This document shows positions 17,933-25,302 of a stretch of 48,037 nt of DNA, piece after piece. Source of the DNA: Enterobacteriaceae bacterium (GTDB lineage: Bacteria; Pseudomonadota; Gammaproteobacteria; Enterobacterales; Enterobacteriaceae); assembly GCA_031261005.1 (NCBI GenBank), contig JAISKF010000012.1:1-48037 (forward strand), given 5' to 3'. Both the position numbers and the translations under genes were made by a program. Below the pieces are notes generated by a model. It searched no databases and had not been told where the DNA came from. It worked only from the letters and a program-made list of their open reading frames with translations. How positions within the stretch are numbered: position 1 is the first letter of the stretch; each line of letters begins with the position of its first letter.

Positions 17933-18840
17933 GATGCAGTCCTCTTTGGATAATTAAAAACATTACCAATCCATTTCAGTTAATCCGTTGTGCCATTTGT
18001 ACTATTCGTTCTATTCGCAATAGCACGCAACACAATAGATAAACCAAAATTATTTCGATAATACCGTTTTATGACTTTCTTTAGAGTTCAGTTACCCCTC
18101 CCATTTAAACAGAGATTTAAAATGATATTTCAGGTAAAAACCCAAACTCAGTACAGATTAAAATAGAGAATAGACATTAATAACATTTCATCACCATTAA
18201 TATAAAAAACATATTTATAACTAATGACAATAAATACAAATATCTACAAAAAATACCATAGTAACAAATTTGCCTTTTAGCAAATTAATCTTAGCAACAC
18301 ATAAAAAGGTATTTCATTATAATTTTATTGTTATGAAAATGTATTTTTATTGGCAGACTAATTATTTCACCTGTTATTAATTATTACATCGCCTACCATT
18401 TCACCGAATAAAATAGTAATGTTTTCATGCAAATAGATATATATAATACAATTTGTATTCTATTAAAATAATGACTTAGATTATTTCTATCTAATCTTAT
18501 AACCATATAATTATTAACATTTTAAAAATACAATGTAATTTTATTAACACTGTTTTAATACTAATTTAATTTAAATTTTATAAAAAATTCAATCAATTTT
18601 ATGCTATTCATCACAAAATTATTATTAATAACATTGCTCTCATATAACCATATTCGCAAATAATCAATAAAAACCACTTAATTATGTTCTTAAAAAATTA
18701 ATAATTTATTTATAAATCAGAGTATAATCGCAGACATATAATAACGACTGGTTATTATTATTTTAATCGTTTATTAATTCTAATTTTTAGATATTTGAAC
18801 TGAGGTTTAGATAAGGAAATAGGAAAAATACAGATTAAGA
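17933..18840. other. AT-rich non-coding region upstream of the fimbrial operon
   Basis: About 900 bases hold no credible gene on either strand. The stretch 18130-18760 is extremely AT-rich, with many short A and T tracts. No recombinase gene and no long inverted repeat suggesting an invertible switch was seen. I infer silencing by H-NS-type proteins and a long regulatory region, but no specific promoter could be fixed. Confidence 0.6.
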
Positions 18841-18844
18841 ATAA

Positions 18845-19075
18845 TTTGCCGCCCGTTGATTTCAGCGTGATTTGGCGGGCGGTTAACAACCGCCCCTACG
18901 CAAAAACCACATAATCACTTGAAATTTTTTGTAATAAAGAACAATTCGTAAGGGCGGCAATCGCCCAAATTAACAACGCGCTGGGTTCACGGGCGACAGG
19001 TTGTCGCCCCTACAGGGAATAACGTAATTCTTTGAAATTTATGGTAATAATAAACAATTCGTAAAACAACAATTT
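18845..19075. repeat. Two adjacent GC-rich hairpin repeats
   Basis: A left-truncated copy (TGCCGCCCGTTGATTTCAGC at 18847, closing hairpin GGGCGGTTAACAACCGCCC, then CTACG at 18900) runs directly into a second copy. The second starts near CGTAAGGGCGGCAATCGCCC (18947) and ends at GGGCGACAGGTTGTCGCCCC, followed by TACAG (19015). The AT-rich flank ACATAATCACTTGAAATTTT lies between them. They separate the fimbrial regulatory region from the mtgA end. Confidence 0.75.
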
Positions 19076-19082
19076 ATCCATT

Positions 19083-19805
19083 CTACAATTCATTAACCTC
19101 TTTAATTCCCCCCAATTGATTCATCTGCCGCAATATCCAGTTCTGACGGCGCAGCACGTAAGCGGAGGGTTTGTTGGCTTTCATGCGTATTGGATTAGGT
19201 AACACCGCAGCTAATCGGGCTGCTTCGCTGGCGGTGAGTTTTTTCGCTGATTTACCAAAATAGCGTTGGGCGGCTTCTTCCACGCCGAAGGTCCCCTCAC
19301 CAAATTCAGCAATATTCAGATAAACCGTTAAGATGCGCCGTTTGGTCCAAACCAGCTCGATGCCAGCCGTCAGCCCTGCTTCCAGCCCTTTTCGCAACCA
19401 ACTGCGATCGCTCCATAAAAACAGATTTTTAGCCGTTTGCTGAGAAAGCGTTGAACCGCCGCGAATACGGTTTGGCTTGCGCTCATTGTGGCTGAATGCC
19501 GAAGAGATAGCGTTGAGGTCAAATCCCCAGTGATCAGGGAATTTCTGATCTTCCGCGGCGATCACCGCCAACGCCATATAAGGAGAGATGTCGTCCATCG
19601 AAACCCACGTTTGATGAGCGACATAAGAGAAATTACCGGAAAATAAGGCTTCAAGCTGCTTTTCTGCCATTACCGCAGAAAGCGGAACCGGCAGAAAAGC
19701 GAACAAGATAATCCCCAAGCACCAGAGTAATAAAACGGCTTGAATAAGCCGTTTACACCAGAAAAACACACGACCGGTGATGCGTGATAGAGAAAATTTT
19801 TTCAT
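19083..19805 (-). CDS. mtgA: Monofunctional peptidoglycan transglycosylase
   Basis: MtgA is an inner-membrane family GT51 glycosyltransferase that polymerises lipid II glycan chains without transpeptidase activity. The 240-aa protein has one membrane segment (about residues 18-38) and the GT51 motifs [16 protein letters not shown] with catalytic Glu85, [37 protein letters not shown] and [22 protein letters not shown]. There is no Shine-Dalgarno match before the ATG, because a dispersed repeat flank begins within about six bases of the start codon. Confidence 0.95.
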   Translation of the reverse strand: MKKFSLSRITGRVFFWCKRLIQAVLLLWCLGIILFAFLPVPLSAVMAEKQLEALFSGNFSYVAHQTWVSMDDISPYMALAVIAAEDQKFPDHWGFDLNAISSAFSHNERKPNRIRGGSTLSQQTAKNLFLWSDRSWLRKGLEAGLTAGIELVWTKRRILTVYLNIAEFGEGTFGVEEAAQRYFGKSAKKLTASEAARLAAVLPNPIRMKANKPSAYVLRRQNWILRQMNQLGGIKEVNEL

Positions 19806-19810
19806 TTTCT

Positions 19811-19875
19811 GTAAATTTCAAACAATTATGGCATTTCCCAAGAGGCGGCGATCTGCCGCCCGTAAACCTACCGAA
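19811..19875. repeat. GC-rich hairpin repeat abutting the mtgA start
   Basis: The reverse-oriented flank GTAAATTTCAAACAATTATG (19811-19830) is followed by the core GAGGCGGCGATCTGCCGCCC (19842-19861). The second hairpin is missing. The copy occupies almost the whole gap between elbB and mtgA. Confidence 0.7.
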
Positions 19876-19879
19876 TTGT

Positions 19880-20533
19880 TTATACGATAAGTTTCAGAAC
19901 TCTATCCACCAGCTTTTCGATACCTTGAGCGGCTTCGCCGATGCTTTGCGCCAGCATATACGCAGGCGTAGTGACGATTTTTTGTTCTTCATCAACCACA
20001 ATATCGTCAACCGGACAGGTAACATGCTCACCGCCCATTTCATCGACAATCTCAGCGGTATCAATATCATTGCCGATGGTTAAACGCACTGGCACGTTCA
20101 GCATTTTCGGGATCAACACCGGTGCGATACAGATAAAGCCCATCGGTTTACCAGCTTGGTGCATCGCTTGTACTAAATGAGTGAGATCCTGATTTACTTC
20201 ACATGCTTTGCCGACAAAAGCAAAGTTGCTCAAGTTTTTTGCCGCCCCAAAACCACCCGGAACGATCAACGCATCAAATAGCGCAGCATCGGCTTGTGAT
20301 AACGGCTGGATTTTACCTCTGGCAATACGCGCCGATTCTGTCAGCACGTTACGGCTTTCCGTTGTCGGCTGACCGGTGAAATGATTAACCACATGTGCTT
20401 GAGGCTGATCCGGCGCAAAGCAGGTGACTTCAGCGCCCGCACGGTCTAAGGCTAACAATGTCAGCACTGATTCGTGGATCTCTGCGCCGTCTAAAAAACC
20501 GCACCCACTTAATACTACTGCAACTCGTTTCAT
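19880..20533 (-). CDS. elbB: DJ-1/PfpI-family protein ElbB
   Basis: ElbB (YhbL, glyoxalase-like, once called isoprenoid biosynthesis protein) is a 217-aa class I glutamine-amidotransferase-fold protein; a glyoxalase activity has been reported for E. coli ElbB. Motifs: VAVVLSGCGFLDGAEIHESV at the start, FDALIVPGGFGAAKNLSNFA in the middle, and the nucleophile-elbow segment GKPMGFICIAPVLIPKM with Cys at about residue 135. It lies 93 bases downstream of arcB on the same strand, as in E. coli. A ribosome binding site AAGGAG precedes the ATG. Confidence 0.93.
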   Translation of the reverse strand: MKRVAVVLSGCGFLDGAEIHESVLTLLALDRAGAEVTCFAPDQPQAHVVNHFTGQPTTESRNVLTESARIARGKIQPLSQADAALFDALIVPGGFGAAKNLSNFAFVGKACEVNQDLTHLVQAMHQAGKPMGFICIAPVLIPKMLNVPVRLTIGNDIDTAEIVDEMGGEHVTCPVDDIVVDEEQKIVTTPAYMLAQSIGEAAQGIEKLVDRVLKLIV

Positions 20534-20626
20534 GGATAACTCCTTGCTGTGATTGGTTAACGGCAGCGACGAAAATTATCACCGCTGCCAAAACAACAAA
20601 TTCCCCTCTGCGGAGAAAATTATTTT

Positions 20627-22966
20627 TTAGCTCTCTTCCTGCTGCTCAACCCAAGCGCGTAATACGGCGATGTCATCGCGCCATTCCAGCTTCATTTCAT
20701 CGAACCACTCTTCTACGTTATCCCACCATGCTGGCAGTGTTGGAGTTTGGATTTGACGCGCCAGTTGTTGAATATGTTTTAAGCCGACAGAACCGGAAGC
20801 ACCTTTGATTTTATGCGCTTCTTCGGTGATACCTTTCTCATCTTTGGCGATCATATTTGATTCCAATAAGGCGAGATAGCCCGGCATGACTTGTTCGTAC
20901 ATGGTCAAACCATCAAGGATAATTTGCGGACCGACCAGCTCCATGTACTGTTCTAACATGGTTAAATCGAGGATAGACTCATTGGATTTCTTAGAGTTCA
21001 TTGCGCCTTGCTCCGGTTGATGAGGTAATGTTTTCGCTTGAGCACTGCCGATTTTGTTGATGATGATGGTTAACTCCGGCACCGACAGCGGCTTACTAAG
21101 TACATCGTCCATGCCTGCATTCAAATATTCTTGTTTATCTTTTAATACATTGGCGGTCAGAGCAACCAGCGGCGGGATCTCTTCGCGCGTATAGCTATTT
21201 CTGATCTGTTTCGCTATATCAAAGCCAGTCATATCAGGCAATTGAATATCCAGCAATAATAAATCATAAGCGTTTGGTTTGAACTTATTTAAGGCTTCCG
21301 TTCCGGTCATTGCGACGTCAACGCTATGCCCTAATTTCTCTAATACCGAACGGGCAACGATCACATTCAGTTCAATATCTTCGACCAATAATACCCGCAA
21401 TTGTGTTGCAGGTAACACCTCTTTCTGTGACTGCTCTTTAGTCGCTATCGGCGCTTTGATCAGCAAGCTAAAGGTCGTACCTTTGCCGACTTCGCTCTTC
21501 ACTAAAATATCGCCGCCCATAGCTTGTGCCAGACGCAGTGAAACCGCCAAACCAATTCCGGTGCCGGTCGCCGGTCGCCCGCCATGTTTGCTGGCAACTT
21601 GATAATACATGGCAAAGATCTTGTCGATCTCCTCTTGCGGAATACCAATTCCTGAGTCTTCGACATCAAAATAGAAGTTGTCTTCTCCCTCGCGGCGCAC
21701 GCGAATAATAATGCCGCCCTGACGGGTAAACTTCACCGCGTTGCCAATCAAATTCCACAAAATCTGCCGCAGGCGCGTGCCGTCAGTCATAATAAATTCT
21801 GGCAGATCAGCGCTGTATTCCAGCGTAAAAGTAAGCCCTTTTGGCTCGACTAATAAGCCTGAGAGATTTTCCAAATCAGTCAGGAAATCAAATAGATCAA
21901 CCGATGCCACTTCAAGCTGGATTTTACGGCGCTCGATTTTATCCAGCTCAATCACATCATTGAAGATATAACCCAATGTCGTGGCGCTGACATAGATCGT
22001 TCGCAGATATTTAAGTTGTTCAGGGTTTAATTCAGTATCCAGCAAAATGCGGCTGAGACCGACAATCCCGTTCAGCGGTGTGCGTAGCTCATGGCTGATA
22101 GTCGAAATGAATGTGGTTTTATCGCGACTGGCTTTTTCCAGAGCTTCCTGATAGCGCTTACGTTCGGTAATATCGCGCCCAAAACCCATCAAGCCATGAC
22201 GTTTGCCGTCCAGCGCATAAAACGGCACTTTGCGGATCTCAAAGCAGGCTTTGCGCCCGTCGGGATAAACCAGCCATTGTTCGTAAGTCAAAGAGACATT
22301 GTGACGGAAAACTTTATCATCAGTTTCAATCACTTTCTCCGCAATATCGGGCGGATACAGATCGTAAGGCGTTAGCCCGATAAGCTGTTTCTCGCTGCGG
22401 CCGGTCAGTAGCTCCATCGCGCGATTACCGCCGAAAAACTTACTGCTTTCGTCGCGGTAATAAACCAGATCAGGCGAGGAGTCGAGGAAAGAACGCAGGA
22501 AGATCGATTGCTGTTCATATTCGATCTGCGCCTGTTTGCGCTGCCCAACTTCGATTTGTAACTCTTCTATGGCGCGTTCTCTGGCTTCTTCCGCTTTAAT
22601 TCTTTCGCCAATTTCCTGATTCAGCAGTTGAATGTTGTCTTGCAGTTTATGATTCAGTTGCAGATCGCGATCGCGCATCTCTTTGAGTTTTTTTACCAAA
22701 CTGGCTAAACGCTGGCGTGAGTCTTCAAGCTGTTCAACCACAATAGACAGGAAATACACCGCCCACGGCGTAACCAGCAGCCCGAAGAAAATCGAGCGAA
22801 TAACATCAATACGAGCGATTTTGCCATTCAGCGCCACGGTCACTGAGATCTGCACCAGAAACGCCAGAATAATAATCAGCGAGGCTAACAGCAGGGAGAA
22901 TCGCACCAGCCCTAGCTTGACCATCGCATCAACGTAATATTGGGCGAGCTTCCGCACTTGTTTCAT
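20627..22966 (-). CDS. arcB: Aerobic respiration control hybrid sensor kinase
   Basis: ArcB senses the redox state of the quinone pool and drives the response regulator ArcA. The 779-aa protein has two membrane helices (about 22-46 and 56-77), a coiled-coil linker to about residue 150, a PAS domain (about 155-270), and HisKA with His292 in ISHELRTPLNG. An HATPase domain follows (DSGIGIP, GTGIGLAVS), then a receiver with Asp573 in LLLLDIQLPDMTG and an HPt domain with His718 in EEAHKIKGASGSV. All phosphorelay residues are present. Of the two E. coli redox cysteines, Cys241 is kept (GRKACFEIRK), but position 180 is Gly (FFGGNRAMEL; codons GGC GGT). ArcA is not encoded in the window. Confidence 0.96.
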   Translation of the reverse strand: MKQVRKLAQYYVDAMVKLGLVRFSLLLASLIIILAFLVQISVTVALNGKIARIDVIRSIFFGLLVTPWAVYFLSIVVEQLEDSRQRLASLVKKLKEMRDRDLQLNHKLQDNIQLLNQEIGERIKAEEARERAIEELQIEVGQRKQAQIEYEQQSIFLRSFLDSSPDLVYYRDESSKFFGGNRAMELLTGRSEKQLIGLTPYDLYPPDIAEKVIETDDKVFRHNVSLTYEQWLVYPDGRKACFEIRKVPFYALDGKRHGLMGFGRDITERKRYQEALEKASRDKTTFISTISHELRTPLNGIVGLSRILLDTELNPEQLKYLRTIYVSATTLGYIFNDVIELDKIERRKIQLEVASVDLFDFLTDLENLSGLLVEPKGLTFTLEYSADLPEFIMTDGTRLRQILWNLIGNAVKFTRQGGIIIRVRREGEDNFYFDVEDSGIGIPQEEIDKIFAMYYQVASKHGGRPATGTGIGLAVSLRLAQAMGGDILVKSEVGKGTTFSLLIKAPIATKEQSQKEVLPATQLRVLLVEDIELNVIVARSVLEKLGHSVDVAMTGTEALNKFKPNAYDLLLLDIQLPDMTGFDIAKQIRNSYTREEIPPLVALTANVLKDKQEYLNAGMDDVLSKPLSVPELTIIINKIGSAQAKTLPHQPEQGAMNSKKSNESILDLTMLEQYMELVGPQIILDGLTMYEQVMPGYLALLESNMIAKDEKGITEEAHKIKGASGSVGLKHIQQLARQIQTPTLPAWWDNVEEWFDEMKLEWRDDIAVLRAWVEQQEES

Positions 22967-22995
22967 GGTGACTCCTGAAAATGATTATTTTATTT

Positions 22996-23078
22996 TTTCG
23001 TAGGAGCGATGGTTAATGTTAACCGCCCATTAAACGACGTTGGAATCAACGGGCGGCTGATTGCCGCCCCTACGAATT
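22996..23078. repeat. GC-rich double-hairpin repeat copy
   Basis: The core starts CGTAGGAGCGATGGTTAATG (22999), and ends GGGCGGCTGATTGCCGCCCC followed by TACG (23051-23074). Outer ends GTAGGAGCG and CGCCCCTAC are inverted. The copy fills the arcB to yhcC gap and runs to the yhcC stop codon. Confidence 0.75.
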
Positions 23079-24027
23079 ATTTTTTATTATCGAGATTACC
23101 GTGAGAATAATACACAAAACGCTGCCCTAACGCCGAACCCTGATCGCCATGTGCAATCAAATAAGTTTCAATCTGGTTCATGGCGTCCCAGCGGCTTTCA
23201 CACCAGAGCGGTGCCAGTAGCGTTGGCTGGCGCGCGGTGGCGGAAACACGGTGATAAATAATATCGATGGGTGTATGGCGAATCATTTCGCCCGCGCGCT
23301 GCGCGTACTCTTCCAACTCTAGCGCCGCAAGCCGCCCTGCTTGCCATGCTTTTGCCATCGTGCTGCCGGTAACAATATGCAGCGGGTGCAGCTTCAAGCC
23401 ATCAACACCGCTTTCCAACACTTTTGCCATCGTTGCCAGATTGTCAGTCATGGTTTCTTGCGGCAAGCCGACAATCAGATGGGTACAGACTTTAATCCCG
23501 CGCGCCCGTGCTGCGATGGCGGTGGCTTGATAACAGGCAAAATCATGCCCGCGATTAATGCGTTTCAGGGTTTTATCATCAGCACTTTGCAGCCCCAATT
23601 CCAGCCACACTTCATAACCTTGCTGGCAATATTCGGCGAGCAGATTCAGCACAGTTTCCGATACGCAATCAGGGCGTGTGCCGACACAAATACCGACAAT
23701 ATCCGCCTGCGAAAGCGCCTGTTGATACATATCGCGTAATAAGCAAATTTCCGCATATGTGCTGGTATATGCCTGAAAATAGGCAAGATACCGTTTTGCA
23801 CGATGCGCCATCACCGCCTGTTGCGTGAGTTGGTCGGTAATACTTTGATGCTGCATTGCTTCATCAGAAAACGAAGCGACATTACAAAACGTGCAGCCGC
23901 CGCGCCCGATCGTACCGTCACGGTTCGGGCAGCTAAATCCGCCATGCAGCGTCAGTTTGTGAATTTTCTCACCGTAGCGCCGCTGTAAATCAGTACCGAA
24001 TGTATTGACGTGTTGAGTTAATTGCAT
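23077..24027 (-). CDS. yhcC: Radical SAM protein YhcC
   Basis: A 316-aa radical SAM protein of the YhcC (TIGR01212-type) family, role not established. The iron-sulphur motif has the family's long first spacing, C-X11-C-X2-C: Cys33, Cys45 and Cys48 in FSCPNRDGTIGRGGCTFC. Downstream motifs YLAYFQAYTSTYAE, GTRPDCVSE, VWLELGLQSADDKTL, GLKLHPLHIV and GEMIRHTP match the E. coli protein. There is no clear Shine-Dalgarno sequence, since the tandem repeat array starts about 30 bases upstream of the ATG. Confidence 0.94.
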   Translation of the reverse strand: MQLTQHVNTFGTDLQRRYGEKIHKLTLHGGFSCPNRDGTIGRGGCTFCNVASFSDEAMQHQSITDQLTQQAVMAHRAKRYLAYFQAYTSTYAEICLLRDMYQQALSQADIVGICVGTRPDCVSETVLNLLAEYCQQGYEVWLELGLQSADDKTLKRINRGHDFACYQATAIAARARGIKVCTHLIVGLPQETMTDNLATMAKVLESGVDGLKLHPLHIVTGSTMAKAWQAGRLAALELEEYAQRAGEMIRHTPIDIIYHRVSATARQPTLLAPLWCESRWDAMNQIETYLIAHGDQGSALGQRFVYYSHGNLDNKK

Positions 24028-24058
24028 GATTTATAATAATTAAAATAGATTAATATTT

Positions 24059-24625
24059 GTAAGGGCGGTTGTTAACCGCCCGTTAATTTCACAGTTGTTT
24101 GGCGGGCGGCAGATTGCCGCCCCTACGGAAAATTGCATAATCATTCTAAATTTATCGTAAAAATATAACTGCTTATCCAAAGTTCAGGTTAAATTAATAT
24201 ATTGATAATAAAGAATAATTTGTAGGGGCGGCAACCTGCTGCCCGTTGATTTCACCGTGGTTTGACGGGCGGTTAACAACCGCCCCTACGGAAAATTGCA
24301 TAATCATTCGAAATTTATCGTAAAAATATAACTGCTTATCCGAAGTTCAGGTTAAATTAATATATTGATAATAAAGAATAATTTGTAGGGGCAGCAACCT
24401 GCCGCCCGTTAATTTCACCGTCGTTTAATGGGCGGTTAACAACCGCCCCTACGGAAAATTGCATAATCATTTGAAATTTATCGTAAAAATATAACTGCTT
24501 ATCCGAAGTTCAGGATAAATTAATATACTGATAATAAAGAATAATTTGTAGGGGCGGCAACCTGCCGCCCGTTGATTTCACCGTGGTTTAATGGGCGGTT
24601 AACAACTGCCCCTACGGAAAAAATC
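24059..24625. repeat. Tandem array of a 163-bp repeat (3 full units plus a core)
   Basis: Units begin at 24059, 24222, 24385 and 24548, each exactly 163 bases apart. A unit consists of the core GTAGGGGCGGCAACCTGCCG... to ...AACCGCCCCTAC (about 68 bases, two hairpins, inverted outer ends) plus an AT-rich 95-base linker. The linker reads ATTGCATAATCATTYGAAAT, then a TTATCGTAAAAATATAACTG segment, TTATCCGAAGTTCAGGTTAA and ATTGATAATAAAGAATAATT. The fourth unit ends soon after its core. The sequence between cores is conserved, so the array is not a CRISPR. Confidence 0.92.
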
Positions 24626-25302
24626 ACATAATTATTTGTATTGTTCGGATAATATACCGTTGCTGCTGCCTACTCAATCTGCCCTCAAGATCACTTTTAC
24701 TGGCAAGGGTATAAATCAAAATGAATATCCAAATATTCTCATGATTTATTTTTATACTAAATTTCAACTAATCAATAACATTTCAACAACAAATAACGCA
24801 ATTAAATGCTAAAAATAGTCATTATTTAGACATATAACACTAAATTAATCTGTTTATGTAGCTTATACACTCAATTATCCATACTTTTTATAGTGACTTA
24901 GCTCACATATTAATCGCATCTTAAAACCATAAGTTTAGCGTAAATAGTTGATTAATTTTAATAAATTCATATAGATATGATGAATCCTGCATGGTGCAGC
25001 AATAAGTGCTACAAATTTGACCTGAATTCTCTTTGTGTATTAAGTTGAGTGGTCGGTGATTTTTCGCGCTAACGGATAGCAGAAAGACCGGCGCGATATA
25101 TAGATAATAAATTTCCTTTCTTAGACAACGAATAATAACCAGACAACGCGTGCGGTGTATGCAACGCACATTCACACATACGTACATAGCAAGTGCGCGC
25201 TTTCTGGCGCACGGCTGCCAGCTCTGGCGGGCAGACAGGTAACAAACATAAGCAAAATAATGACATCAGCAACAGCAAACGTCGGTATTGGAGAGCATGA
25301 GC
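24626..25302 (+). promoter_or_regulatory. Long gltB upstream region with candidate CRP site
   Basis: About 680 bases separate the repeat array from gltB and hold no convincing gene. AGTGA-N6-TCACA at 24892-24907 is a near-consensus CRP site; CRP and Lrp are known regulators of gltBDF in E. coli. A possible -10 (TATTAA, 24909-24914) follows, but the -35 is poor. Closer to gltB a structured stretch contains the stem GTGCGC (25193-25198) with GCGCAC (25207-25212). If transcription starts near the CRP site, the leader is about 380 bases. Confidence 0.45.

Noticed and set aside
17933..18840. Invertible promoter switch for the fimbrial operon
   Set aside because: No pair of inverted repeats suitable for recombination and no FimB/FimE-type recombinase gene was seen in the window.
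24059..24625. Possible CRISPR array at the regularly spaced palindromes
   Set aside because: The period is 163 bases and the sequence between the palindromes is conserved from unit to unit, so there are no unique spacers; no cas genes are near.
24921..25278. Two overlapping minus-strand open frames of 88 and 69 codons in the gltB leader
   Set aside because: They have no recognisable domain, no clear ribosome binding site, and unusual composition rich in Cys and Leu; the region is better explained as regulatory.
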